64,000 bases of DNA from Physcomitrium patens (GCF_000002425.4 NC_037271.1:4324164-4388163), one strand, 5' to 3'; shown: positions 28,401 through 41,450, counted from the first letter of the stretch. Numbers and translations are program-made. The notes: a model not told the origin generated them from the letters alone.

Positions 28401-29515
28401 CCAGTTTCATCACTACATAAGCACTCGCTACCACGACGTCACACATTATCCTTGTGATATCATTACAGGGTCTTTGATAGTTATTGGTGGAGCCATTTTC
28501 GCCCACAATTTTTTGTTCATTCTAATGAAATCATGTGAGTATGTCCATTCCGTCATCAACCAAAAGTTTGCTGCCTTGAAGGATTGTTATACAAGGTACA
28601 TCAATGAGGAAACTTCAAGGATACTGAACTTAAACTCAAATGATTGGCATCAATTTCAAAGAAAACTTCGGCTCACCACTTAACGTCAGTGACCCAACTC
28701 AATGGGATTCTGAAAAAGGAGTTTTTTCCCAACAACTATCCATGCATATTCCTGCTACCTGCAAAGCCTCGTTGAAAGTTTCTTTACTTACATGAGCTAT
28801 TGTTAAAACTTAGGATAAAATAACGTTGTTCTCGAGCGTGTGAAGAGGTGAGACACTTACCATCATCAATCTATCAATGTTTCAAGAGCAGGTACGTGCT
28901 TCTGTCAGTGATAGCTATTTCACCCCCAATCCGGTTCCAAGGTCTTCCATACGGCAAAACTTGGGACATTTTGAAATGCTCAATGATCTCAACCCATCAA
29001 GTCATATGATTATATTTATCTGTGCCGGGCATTGTTAGTCAGTCCAGTACAATCATCGGCCATTCAGTACAACCATGTAATTTGAGAATTGAATCTTCAC
29101 ATTTTTACACCCATCGAGCCTGAAAACTGAACGTGCATGTCCCTTCTTCGGGAGCTTCAACCTGTGCAACAGTGATGGTATTTCTAAAAATTACCAGTTC
29201 TGACTCATGAGAATGCCAGTTAGGAAACAAATAGAGGATGAAACAGAAAAAAGTCTGACTAGATATTTGCAATGAGATCTCTTCACTTCGGACTTAAGCA
29301 GCAGCAGAAAGTGTTCAAGCTTCGTACGTAGAGACCAGTCCAATGGTGATCTGAGTTTCTGAAACCCTTGTTCATGTTTGTGTACCACTGATGCAGGTAA
29401 ACGAAATTCTCAATCAGCATCAATTCAATTGGTGATTTCTGAGCAACGATGTGACGTGCAGAATCACGCGCCAGCACTAAGCACTACACTCATTTGCGTG
29501 GAAAACTGTCAACGA
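25466..29515. other. Gene-island DNA without a defensible gene
   Basis: Base composition is gene-like but no frame or exon chain holds. Things seen: a 3' UTR for γ-tubulin at the left edge; an exon-like stretch at about 27,120-27,230 (reading FECKNWVISADAAKAEGFKK) ending near a donor-like site; a 9-bp inverted repeat ACCTGAGCT/AGCTCAGGT at 27,336-27,371; scattered perfect donors such as gagcag|gtacgt near 28,890. At 27,916-28,683 two open frames of 98 and 69 codons in different frames contain hydrophobic segments and may be a decayed gene. A spliced non-coding RNA is equally possible. Confidence 0.35.
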
Positions 29516-30560
29516 TTAAAAAAAATAAAAAAATAAAAAAAATAAAATGTGTGAGCTATTCTGAATGTTTGGAAACATTATCAGTGGAGCTGTAAGAAAA
29601 GAGCAATAGAATCAGTCAATTTCACTGTCCAGAGCCACCAAGTCCAGCTCCTTCACTGTCCAGCCAATACAGCATCTTTCTCCTCCTCCTCCCCCTTTTG
29701 TTTGTGAATTTCGTCTATGTCTATCCCTCTGTCCGTCTGTCAAGTGCTTATGGATCCCACTTTGTTGCAACAAATAGACGCTTCATAGACTCCAAGGAAG
29801 TGGAGCAGGAAGTGAGTCACTCGTGACCAAGCCGTGGTTCCACTGGTGCTTCTACTCCCACTCCCACTCCATAGCTACAGCTCCTGCTGCAGTTATGGAG
29901 TCAGAGACACTTCGTGACTGCATCACAGAGTTGTAGTGAGGGTCATACAAAGTGGGTGTCCACCTCCATTGATATTGGTGGGAATTTCACCCTCAAACCC
30001 CTTCTTTTGTTTCTGCTCCTGCTGGCAGGCCAAGTTTCTTGCAAGATTTCAACAGTCATAATATGAGGTGAATACTCCTCTAGATGCACAATATGCCATC
30101 AATGGTTGTCAATATTGCACACATCCTTTTGATGATGAGCATTGAAGACAGAGAGAAAAGAAAAGAAAAGAAAAAAAAAAAAAAAAAAAAACTAAGGAAG
30201 ATATTTGAAAGTGATGACCAAGTCTTAGAAAGTTTTTAAAACTAGGAATTGCAAGAATTAATAGTTTTCATTTTTGTGAATTGTTTTGGAATGTTAAGTA
30301 CACATCATGTGAAGTTGTACATGGAAAAATAATATGTCATTAAAGTTGCCAAAAGAAATAAAAAAATAAAAATCTACCAAGTTCCTAACATCATATATAT
30401 ATATATATATATATATGAATACATACACACATATATAGTAAAATACTTAGTAATATTTATATGAAAGATAAATATCTTTAGACTCATTACCATGAAGCAA
30501 TATGTAAAGATCTAAAACCAAACAAATAATGAAGTTCACAATAGATAGAGTCAAACAGTC
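29516..30560. other. Transition to AT-rich DNA, simple repeats
   Basis: An A-rich run lies at 29,516-29,547, an inverted repeat CTCCATA/TATGGAG at 29,867-29,900 surrounded by repeated ctccc/ggagt words, a gaaaag/poly-A tract at 30,151-30,191 and an (AT)n run at about 30,394-30,417. No coding sequence is seen. Confidence 0.55.
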
Positions 30561-30574
30561 TTTTTATAGAAGAT

Positions 30575-30743
30575 ATTATACAAAGAATATTACTTTTTCT
30601 TTTCTTTTCTTTTTTTGTACATCATGATGAACAAATATGAACTTCATATTATACAAAGAATATTACTTTTCTTTTCTTTTCTTTTTTTGTACATCATGAT
30701 GAACAAATATGAACTTCATATTATACAAAGAATATTACTTTTT
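30575..30743. repeat. 72-73-bp tandem repeat, 2.3 copies
   Basis: The unit begins attatacaaagaatattac, continues with a (tttct)n pyrimidine stretch and tttgtacatcatgatgaaca, and ends aacttcat. Copies start at 30,575, 30,648 and 30,720 (partial). A further copy begins at 30,882 after an AT-rich spacer. The first two copies are nearly identical, so the duplication is recent. Each unit contains the palindrome tcatgatga. Confidence 0.85.
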
Positions 30744-30881
30744 CTAATGTTATAAGAGCTATAAATATAACTTCTTCTAATGTAATATATTATAATATAA
30801 TAGAATATTTAATATAATATAACTTCTTCTAATGTAATATGAAGTAAGATTATAATATAATATAATATAATATTACTTCAT

Positions 30882-30945
30882 ATTATACAAAGAATATTAC
30901 TTTTTCTTTTCTTTTCTTTTTTTGTACATCATGATGAACAAATAA
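30882..30945. repeat. Displaced copy of the 72-bp repeat unit
   Basis: This repeats attatacaaagaatattac through the pyrimidine stretch to catgatgaacaaata, then diverges. It is separated from the main array by about 140 bp built from taatat words. Confidence 0.8.
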
Positions 30946-31982
30946 GAGCTTTGTCAATAAGTTATAAAGGTGTCTTGAAATGTGTTGTAAACTGTAACAT
31001 TTTACTGTATAATTTAGAATTCTTGTTCAACTTCAAAGTATACTTTTGCAAGCATTGCAATTATGAAGATACATGATTTTGGTGTCTTGAAAATATCATC
31101 ACAATCTTATATATTTTACAGTAATTTTTAAAAAATGCCAACAAAAGTTTTTAAATATTTGTTATAGTAAATTTGAAGACTTTGCACTTAGTTCTATGAT
31201 TAACATATAAAATATTATAATTTTTTTATTATAAATATGTGCAATTTTTTTTCATGTTCACAAAAAAATTAAATAATAAAAATCTAATAAAGAATTTTAT
31301 TTTCTAATATATTAAAGTTATATTACAATAATATTTTAAATAAGTAGGATGCAAAGTAGAAGTGCTTTAAAATAAATTTAAACATATAAAAACTCTATAA
31401 TTAGTTTATAAAATAATTTAATTAAAATAATTTCTTTCAAAATATCTAGATAATATAAAATTTAATTACTATAAGAAATAGAGAATACAAATTGTAAAGG
31501 TAAATTTTGTAGGTTTTAATTTATTTCTTTAAAATACATTTTATTCCTTTTAACTTCAATAAGATGATTATGAAATTAAAAAAGTATATATATTTTTATT
31601 ATTATTCGTAATTTTTTCTAGGTTAGAAACCATCTTATATTTAATTTGTCTTACTATTTCCAAGTTTGAAAAGTTATAACAAATACCAAAAGAAATATAG
31701 AATTAAAAAATGATTCAAGTGTTTATAAGAAAATATTTCTCAAAAATTACTTAGACATCTTTAAAAAGAATATGTATTATATCCATTTAAGTATTTAGTA
31801 AATTATAACATAAATTTTATAGTTGAAGATTTAATAATTGGTTAGATAAATAAAGAAGAAAAAAAGAACAAAAATAAAATGATAAAAAAATAAAGATTCT
31901 ATTAAGATAATATGCATGTAATAGCTCAACATAAAGTAAAATAAAAGTTTAAGATTTTTATATTATAAAAATAGCTAATTTT

Positions 31983-32019
<37 letters not shown>

Positions 32020-33043
32020 ATACATATACATAATTTTAGTTTTTAAAATCTATGTTAAAAATATGTTATTTTAATTATATTACATGTTCAAATACAATGA
32101 CTTATAGACATGGTTATAAAATTATATAAAATTATTTTAGTTTAATAATTACTTGGTTATTAGATAATATAGTTTAAAATACATAATAGATAAGTTAGGT
32201 TATAAATGATTTTATCAAATTATTTTAAGAGTCTAATATTTAGTTTATATATAATTAATAGTAATCATGATTAATCAATGTAGCATATAACTACTTTGAA
32301 ACCTTACTTTATAACCATAGTTAACCAATGTTTAAAAATATCATGTTTGTGGTATTTATGATAGCAATAAATACAAAGTTGTTATAATAACTTACAAAAT
32401 TATATATGAGTAATTTTAAGTTTTAGAAATTTCTTTTATGAAATTATTATAACTAGATGTACTTATTATCAAGTGAAACTTAATCTAATAATATAATTCT
32501 TAGAAAATATTCAAAGTTAAATAAAAACTTATGATGTATTAAACCTCATATGTACATACATTTCAAAATCTATTATAAAGTCTTTTCAATCTAAGAATGG
32601 GAGAGTTTAATTAATTCATAAAAAAATAAAAAAGGAACTTTAATAGTAAAAAATTTAGACACAATTCTTGGCATAAGAATACTTAGATTTCTTCAAAACT
32701 TGTGTTGACAAAATTAAGTCCATTGTCTTATTTTTTATTTGCACTATGATATTCAAGCTCTATAAAGACTTTTGAAGGCAATTTTAAAGAACCACAAAGT
32801 AATTTCACTATTTTTTTAATCTTTTATAGTGTAAAAAAATATTAAATAATTAAAGAGTCTTTTATAGACTCTAAAAGAGCTTTTAATACTATAGAAGAAA
32901 ATTATTATTATTATTATTATTATTTAAAATAAAAGAAAGTAGTCAAATTTTGTAATTTATTCAAAAGATTTTTTAAGGCTAAGAAGACTAATAAAAATCT
33001 AGAAAAAGATACTAAAAGAAAGAGTAAAATTGACTAAAAGACC

Positions 33044-33077
<34 letters not shown>

Positions 33078-34400
33078 CTTTTTATAAATTAATTTTTTTG
33101 CAAGTTTATTGAATAGCAATACTAAGTTATACTATATACCAAATACCTTCACTCTACAATCCCTAAAGATAAAATTTAATGATTAAAAAAAAATCGAATC
33201 ATAAATATAATATTTGATATATATATATATATAGCACTTGAACTTAAAAATTAAAAAAGATACTATTTAACAAATTTTTTATATCAGGTTTTGTTTTGTA
33301 TCCAAGAAATTATAGTGATATAAAAGTATTTTTTTATTATATTTTTTTATATCTAAGAAATTATTATGATATAAATTCCTAAACAAGAAAAAAGTAGTAT
33401 TTTTATTTTTATTTAGCATAATATTAAAATTGCAAAAATAAATATCTTATTAAATTATTTTCTTTTAATTTTTTATGATAATTTTATTAGTATAATTATG
33501 CAATCTAAGTATATATCAAAATACCTTGACATCAATTTTTAATTTAAATATTTTTGAAGTTTTAAATTTTTTTAATATTTTAGAAGTATTTGATTCAATT
33601 ATGCAACGACTAAAGTCAGTTTTTTCTTAGGTAAAGAAATCCTTTGAGTATCAATGCATTAGAAGATTACTTATTATGGATCTAAATTCATTCTATATAT
33701 TTATTAACTAATCTTCAATAACATATAGTTTTTTTTTTAATTTGGAGATTTAAAACCATCCATTCTTATTTTCCTTTCTAAATTATAGAAATATATTCAA
33801 ATCAATTTTGGAATAAAATTTTTTATTTTCTTAGATTTTATTTTTTTATGTTTTTAAATATATATTTTTAACAATAATAAATATCTTTTATTTTTATTCT
33901 TTCTTAGTTACTTATAATTTTTTCTTTTGATAATTTACATATTAGATTCTAAAAGTAACCTTAGTGACATCTTCATAGTATTGCTAATGCAATAATATGA
34001 AACTTGTAGTATGTACCCCATTAATTATTTTCTACATGTTTATTGGAAAAAAAAAAAAAAAAAAAAAAAAAAAGGAAAAAAAAGGAACTATGATACAAAT
34101 TTTATAATGATATCTTTTGACAATACAAGAGTTTATTATTTAACCAAACCTTTCAGCCCAGTTGAGACTCTGCTTTTCATCTATTGTTGTTGATTAGTTA
34201 CATCTCATCTGCTTATTTTTTATATTTAGACTATAACAAGAGAATAAAAGAATCATTACATTTTAACAATATCTGGTTTTTCAAATCTAATTTTTGCATT
34301 GATTTTTATTCATTCGCATCATTTCTATACAATTTCTTCTTCTTCTTCTTCTTCTTCTTTCGTTATTTTTTATTTTTTTATTTTTTTATTTTTTAATGGG
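30946..34400. other. AT-rich intergenic DNA
   Basis: No gene seen. It contains (AT)n runs at about 31,982-32,004 (passing into (TG)n), 33,042-33,075 and 33,218-33,232, a (TTA)n-type run at 32,903-32,922, a poly-A tract at about 34,048-34,073 and a (TTC)n run at 34,331-34,361. Open frames of 60-82 codons near 34,011-34,547 are produced by these runs. Confidence 0.65.
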
Positions 34401-34969
34401 CAAAGGGAGCAATATACAAGCATTGAAGGAACCTGGCAACGCAAGAGAACTGCACACAATAAGCCTTCTCGTGACTCCTCTGCCATGTCAGCATCTCACT
34501 GCATCGCCCGTGTGTCAACCTGGAACATTGGGTGCCACGTTGGATGAGTTTTAGAAAGCTATGGGCCCAATCTCAGTTGTGAAATCTAGTCATAATATTT
34601 GAAACAGAACCCAAATAATTCTTGGTGCTTCAGCAAGAGAAAAAAACGGACATACCGTTTTTAACATGACAAGGGTGGAAAACCACCTTTGCAGTTGCAA
34701 AACAAATATTATTTATTGCTAGGTATTGTATTATAGAAACAATGCTATTAAAAAAGTTATTTATTTCATCACATTGGTTTCTATACAATGTGATAAGCAC
34801 TACAGGGTACGATTACCAAATTTACCTATGTGTTAAAAATAGTAGCTTTGAACATTTCAATATTCAAGTTTTTTCTTATAATATGAGCTTAACACAGCCT
34901 TATGATTAGACTCACACATACACTTAATATACAGATAGGGCTGACTTCTAACTTTGGACACAGCTTCTG

Positions 34970-35240
34970 CCACATCCAGCCCGGCCCGGGCGGGCACGGA
35001 GATAGGGGGCACGAGGACCGCGGGGACAGCGAAGGAGGAGAAGGGGGACTAGACGAAGGTTAGGTGTTGAGGGATTGGATTCGGGGCTGCGGCGTCACTG
35101 CATCTCGCAGCATCAGAAGGAAGGAAGTGAGTGAGTGAGTGAGTGCAGGAGTGAGCGAGAGAGCGAGAGAGAGCTTGGCTGCCCTTCATCGCCCTTCCTC
35201 GCCCTTCTCTAGACTGAGGTGGGGTGGGGTGGGGTGGACC
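34970..35240 (+). promoter_or_regulatory. GC-rich, G-run block (possible promoter/5' leader)
   Basis: The window's composition jumps to GC-rich here: cccggcccgggcgggc near 34,980, then purine-rich gagtgagtgagtgag and gagcgagagagc repeats, then GGTGGGGTGGGGTGGGGTGG at 35,219-35,238. This looks like a promoter or 5'-leader of a plus-strand transcript, but no convincing coding exon follows (35,240-36,100). The open frames at 35,348-35,563 and 35,679-36,110 lack protein-like features. Confidence 0.3.
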
Positions 35241-36371
35241 CTGTCGTTAGTTAGGCAGCCAGCCAGCCAGCGCATATATCACTGCCTCCATGTACCATCG
35301 CCTTCCATGCCGTGAACATTGTAAACCTCCCGTCCTGACCCGCCCCCTTGCCATTCATACAGGCTGCGCTTGGCCCCGCCCCGAGCTCGCCAGCTCAAAA
35401 GGTCTTCCTCCATCTATTCCTATTACACTGGGTGCTTCCACCTAACTCCAATTACTCGCGGCTCTGGTTACAGTCTTCAAACCGAGTGTCTGTTGCATTA
35501 GTACAATGTGGGTCTTATTACCAACGCAATTATTTGTTCGGGAAGGAAACAATTGAAAAATAGATGCCAATTTGGAGTAATAGGGAAGGCGTTTGAATGC
35601 GATACAGTTGTGCTCATGTGATTAGACCGAGCAGCGGCACTTTTTAGCTGGCCTGTTCCGTGGAATGGGGCCCTTGCGATGCTCCCAGGACCTTGTTTTC
35701 AGCTCAGCGTGCCCTTTCGACGTTCGTGTAGAAAAAGGTGTCGTGCAGCAAGTCGGACGGATTGCGATTGTCATTTGACAATGCCTTGTGCTCAGAATGA
35801 CAAGGGTTCATGTATCACAGTTTTTCGAACTTGTGATGCGTCGCCAAGATCGAACGGCGTTCCGAGCGCCCGAGGGGTTACGATAAGCATGAATTTGGTC
35901 TCTTCAGTCGTTGCGACTGTAGCTACACTGTGTAAAGCAAAGAATTTTATTTGGTCAACAAGATTCCAAGAATATTGGATTGATCACTGCATCATCCAAT
36001 CAATCGTGCTCGTCTTATCGAGAAGCAAAGAGCTTACGGTTTTCAGAATTAGATGGTTGCCGAACAAGCGTCTCAGTTGTTTTGCAGATCAGAAGGATCC
36101 ACAAGAATAATATTTATTTGTAGTTCTCTTGCGAGTACATGAAGCGTCTGAAATAATCACGAAAAACCATGTAAAGCTCCTCTATTGCGAACTACATCAC
36201 CAATCTTCTTCATTGTATAGATCCGTAACAGCGGTAGCAAAATAGGTTCTAAATTCCAACAATTGTAAGACTACAAAGATTAAACAGTTTCGGGTCCGTC
36301 TAATATGCTCGGAACAACTGATCCTGCGTCCGTGTCACAACTATCGAAGTAGTCAACTTCAGAACGTAAAT

Positions 36372-37152
36372 TTATACGCGGTTCTCTTCCTGTTCTGCTG
36401 TTTCTTCCCTTCCAAGGCCTTGAAGTGGTACCTGACATACACAGCTTGACAAAACAACCTACCTGCCTAAAGTAGACAAATTGAATGTGTGACTTTGTAA
36501 GAGAACACTTCAAAGGACATTAAACGTCACTGGCGGATTCGAAACAATGAACAGAATGTGATACTACAAGCAAGAGGTATCAGAAAGTAGACAAAACGCA
36601 CAATTCTAAGCTGATGACGGACGTACCTGTTTCATCGAATGCCCAAGCTCTATGCCGATAGCGATATGCATATCGGCGATCTCAGAGGAGGGATACCAGC
36701 AAGTAATAATAGTTACAAGTAGTTCACGGGTTTCCACATCACTCTAACATGCATGAAGGCTACGTCTGGAATAGTCCCAATGTTCACATTCTTGCATTAC
36801 TTCAGCATTTGCACGGGAATGAAGGACAATACTCCAGACATAGACTCCATGCAATGTTAGAGCAGCATGGAGACTCACAAACTCATTGTAAGATCATGAT
36901 CTTCGTCATAAACTCATCAGCCTCCAGTGTAACGCTCCCTCGACCTCCGAGAAGGCATTACGTAGCTTGAAAAGACGTTCGAAGATAATCGGAGAGGGAC
37001 AACGAGAAATACGAGGGGGAGGGGAGAAACCCAGTCCAACAATTCCAGTGGGGTCAGAGACTGACCCACTGCTAGGGGGTTCAGCTGACCAACACGGCCC
37101 TAATGGGCGCATACGATTTCATCTGGGTTGGCTGCGCATTGGCTTCAGGCAT
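36372..37152 (-). CDS. Unidentified small gene, terminal exons on minus strand
   Basis: The two last exons are well supported by splice sites. Exon 36,627-36,743 follows a tgttag acceptor, reads SDVETRELLVTIITC then WYPSSEIADMHIAIGIELG and HSMKQ, and ends at a perfect donor CAG|gtacgt. Exon 36,372-36,431 follows tgtatgtcag and reads VPLQGLGREETAEQEENRV then stop. An AATAAA lies downstream on the minus strand near 36,112. Upstream, a plausible first exon is 37,090-37,152, starting MPEANAQPTQMKSYAPIRAVL. I could not place the exon(s) between: the stretch near 36,945-36,965 is a candidate but phases do not settle. An alternative frame for the last exon reads through to 36,280. I do not recognise the family. 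Confidence 0.4.
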
Positions 37153-38170
37153 GGATTTGAAAATTCCGAACCCCAGCATTCACATACTCAGAAGGACCCA
37201 CTGATCCCTGCAAACAAACCGGGACGAATCTCATTACGGCTTGATTGCTATCGTGGAAAGAAACCATCATCCAACCCACAACGCTACCAGCACGCAATGA
37301 ATTCTGAAAAGACACAAAAGCGGCTAACAAAAACGTCCCAAATTGCCGAAGCGAAGGCTCACAACAGAAGAAGAAAGCAAGAGAGCCGATTTGCACATCG
37401 GCACTCGCAACCAACATTTACACTCTGAACAAAAAAACATGGTGCCGGCCTGCTCTGGAAAATTTTCGCCGCACTGGAGCATCACCCTGCCACCACTCCA
37501 CTAAGATCACAGCAGGCACTCTTCCACTGTAGGATTACACGATGAAGCCAGAATCGGGATCCAGTAGAATGAGTTGTGCTCATCCTGCTTGAAACACACA
37601 GACACGACACACACACACACTCATACACATATGCACGTACGCACGCACGCACACGCAAAAGCAAAACTAAACTCACTGCGCTAGGTCTCTGGAGAGACAG
37701 AGACAGAGACCCACGGAGTGAGTGGAATGAAGTTGAATCACACGCCTGGATGGCATTTATATATACATATATATATATATATATATGAAACTTCCCACCC
37801 ACACATACACACACAAATATATAAATATACACAAATAGATGTATACACACATGAACATTGATTGGGAGGGGCCAGGGGGCAGCTGCACAGAAGCAAGCAA
37901 GGCGAGGAAGCCAGGAAGCATCGCTGTGTGGATGACCCGCGTTGAGCCCCAAAAGGAACGCCGGCGACCAATGCTGGCAACCCTCGGCCCACCATATTTT
38001 TCCATTGTAAGTTATTCCCCCATTCCCCGTCCCCCTTCCCCCTTCCATTCTTGACCTTCCTTTTTTTATACATCTCCGGAGATTCCACCTCATTGTGTAC
38101 ATAAATACAAAAGAGACACTCTACATGTGCATAAAATACCCCGCCCTCTGACTTGTTCGGTGGTGCCCTT
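37153..38170. other. Probable 5' region of the minus-strand gene, simple repeats
   Basis: Balanced-GC sequence with (CA)n, (CACG)n and agacagagac repeats (37,600-37,710) and an (AT)n run (about 37,762-37,787). Several overlapping long frames on both strands come from these repeats and do not look like proteins. It may include the promoter of the minus-strand gene ending at 36,372. Confidence 0.35.
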
Positions 38171-38199
38171 GTGGATTGACTTTGTGCCTTGGGTGCTTC

Positions 38200-38407
38200 T
38201 TACCTCACGCTTCATTCATCCCTCTCGGTTCTTCATTCATCAATCTCTATCCTTCATTCATTTCACTCTATTCTTCATTCGTGCATAGGTTCGCCGGTTC
38301 GTTGGTTCGCTCGTCAGTTCGTTCGTCTGTGGGTTCGTTCGTTCATCAGTTCGTTTGTTTGTCGGTTCGTTTGTTCGTTCGTTCCTTTGTTCATTCGTTC
38401 GTTCGCA
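38200..38407. repeat. Degenerate TTCA/GTTC tetranucleotide repeat
   Basis: From 38,200 the sequence is built of cttcattcatc words, and from 38,285 to 38,406 of gttcgttcg words with scattered substitutions. Overlapping open frames in two phases (84 and 102 codons, rich in S, F, V, R) are by-products of a period-4 repeat and not genes. Confidence 0.75.
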
Positions 38408-38449
38408 AGGAGAACCCTCTTCAGCCCTAACAATTCATGGTTTTCATGT

Positions 38450-39425
38450 TTGATTGATATTACACATGAAAAATTTTATGTTAGCATATATTTATGATAT
38501 ATTTATAAAAATTTAAATAATATTCTTTTAACCTAAAATATTAACAAGTTTCCAGAGATTTTTTGATTCTTCATGTTGACACAATGATTGCTTTAATGCG
38601 TGGTAGTTGTTCTAAATTTTATGTGTGATTGTATTTATATTTTTATTACTACACACAATATAGCATTACTGTTACACTTAATACCATACAACAAATCTAT
38701 GATTTTTACAACAAAAAAGTATATTTTTTAAAAAATAAAAATGATATGATGTTATTTTCCATGCTTGTGCTATAAGTTATTAGAAGCCCAGGTAAGAAAT
38801 TGCTATTCTTGCAAGTGAAATGTATCTCAGCAACACCATAAATTTATTAACATTATAAAGCATTTTGAAATACTGATTATTTTGAGGCTCATCAATTTTT
38901 TCTTTATTTATTTTGTGGCAAATAATTTGAAAAATTTGTGATGTTTGAAAGAGTTGGTATTTGAAACTATCATAGGCTATAAATTTTTATTCTAATAAAT
39001 AAATTTAAATGTAGAGTTTTAATAAAAAATTATAGTTAAATAAGATTTTATAATTTTTTTAATTAATCTAACTATTAATGAAATATTATATATATACATA
39101 CATATTAGAATCATTATTGAATGCCATCAATATATAAAAATTAAGAATAATAGATAAAACAAATTAATTAAAAATTATTAGTTACTATGTGGTTATAAAT
39201 AACTATATTTAAAATCTTAATCATCTGACTTGGCTAAAATAAATAATTACATTAATCTTGATAAAATTCACGAAATAATTATTATTATAAATACTTGTGT
39301 AACTTAAAATTAGGGTATTGCAAATTCAACCATAGTTTTGCTACTACCACCATTGTCTATGTATCACATGTCACCTACATCTTGTATCAATGCTAAATAA
39401 TTTTAAATTTAATTTTTATCTTTCA

Positions 39426-39465
<40 letters not shown>

Positions 39466-40130
39466 CTATGTATATCTAGAAAAAAAAATTAATATTTTAA
39501 AAATTAATAATGAGATTTTTTTACTAAAATCATTGATAATTTTTTTCTTTATTTTTTTTAAATTATTATTTTTAGATTAAAATCCAACCTTCTAATTGAT
39601 TTTAAAATAAAAAATTAATATATTAATTTAATATTTTATTAGAATAAGAAAAACTAAATAAATATTTAGAATGGATGGTGGATCATAGTAGCAATAACAA
39701 AAATTGTAGTAGCATCTGCAATGAATAAATATTAAAGATATTAATTAGATATAATATGTAATGTGTATAGAAGAAAATTTATTAATTATTAAATTCTCTA
39801 AAAAAAAATAAAAAAGATAAATTTGAGTAGAAGAATAAATATGTAAATAAATATAAAAACCTCAAATTAAAAAAATTGAGTAAAGTTGAATAAGTTATTT
39901 ATTTTAAAGGCTTATTTTTAAAATAATAAATAAAAATTCCCGTTTAAAAAATTTAACCTTTTAAATAATAAAGTTGAAATTTTTTTTTAAATTTAATAAG
40001 AAAATGCCAAAAATTAATTTTGGTTTTTTTTTAAATTTTTTAAAAAATGAAATAAATAAATAAAGGTGAAATTTTTTCTTAAAGATTTGATTTCAAATGC
40101 CCAAAAAATAAAATAACTTTAAATTTTACC

Positions 40131-40166
<36 letters not shown>

Positions 40167-40531
40167 TTGTAATAGCTCATATCAATAAATAAGAATTTAG
40201 TACTCTAAACTTAAGACCAAATAGTTTTGACTTTTATACTATTTAAAATCTAAAACTAAATATATTTTCATATATTAAAAAACTCATTGATTAATATATA
40301 AGTTATAAATAAGATAACAAAGTAAAAATTTAATAAATTTGAAAAGTTAGAGAGACATTTACACCTAAAGATTGATTAGAGTAAACTGTATTATAAGCTT
40401 AAATATATTCAAACAATAGAAATATTACAATAGTTACTTCATTTGTCTAAGATACTATAATATATAATATTATAATATGAACAAAAATAAAATATATAAT
40501 AGAAATTTCTTAGATTATTTAAATGACATTG

Positions 40532-40565
<34 letters not shown>

Positions 40566-41396
40566 GTATGTATGTGTGTGTGTGTGTGTGTGTGTCAATT
40601 TTTATATAATATTTTAATGTAAAAAAGTATATTATTTTTAGAATATGTAATAAGAAGAAATTAAATTTTGATTCCATACATAGAATAATTAATTTATATA
40701 ATTTAAATTAGTAAATCAAAACATCTTAATTGATTAAATATATAAAAAAAATGTTTATACTTACATGTGATTTTGAATAATGTCTCACTGGAATAATAAT
40801 ATGAAGTGCTTCAAAAACTAAATAATATTTCAGAATATTAATTTTATTTACATAATAAATTAATAAATAATATTACATATGTAATTATTAATTATATTTA
40901 CATTAGATTGATATCAAATGAACAATATTAATATTCTAGAGACACTAGAATTATTTTTGCTAAAATTTCTAAATGGTAGATATTAAAGTTGCACTCACAT
41001 AAAATATTTTTGATTGCATACTTTAAATTTATTAATAATTTCTCACTCTAAAATTTTACTTAAAATATTTAAGATTGGCTGGCTAATATGCAAGTACAAA
41101 AGTCTTTAATTACAATGTACAAAAAAAGAAAATAAAAGAAGAAAATAAATGCATAAATAAATTTATTAAACGATATTTTTAATTTTATCTTGTTTACTAA
41201 GTTGTGCATCAATTAAAATAACAGTAAAGTATTCTATTAAAACAAACTATAATGACATTAACTCAAGTACAATAAAATTCATTTTGAAACAATTTATCTA
41301 GTATAAAATTTACTCTAATTCATGAAAAAATAACAATAGACATAAGTATAAATGTATATATATGTATCTATTATTTTTATATCTAGATTTTTAACC

Positions 41397-41450
<54 letters not shown>

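Noticed and set aside
30575-30945. A repeat array that could be mistaken for CRISPR
   Set aside because: Units are contiguous with no unique spacers of regular length, and the context is plant nuclear DNA.
35679-36110. A 143-codon plus-strand frame in the second island
   Set aside because: Composition is not protein-like (Cys/Arg-rich, no motif), there is no supporting splice context, and it lies in the probable 3' flank of the minus-strand gene.
37482-38102. A 206-codon minus-strand open frame
   Set aside because: The frame is kept open by (CA)n, (GT)n and (AT)n runs (IYIYIYIYV, VCVCVSC). It overlaps several other long frames on both strands and has no domain-like composition.
39320-39720. 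A possible MITE with partly complementary ends (gctactacc... / ...tagtagc)
   Set aside because: The ends do not form a continuous inverted repeat and no target duplication is visible.
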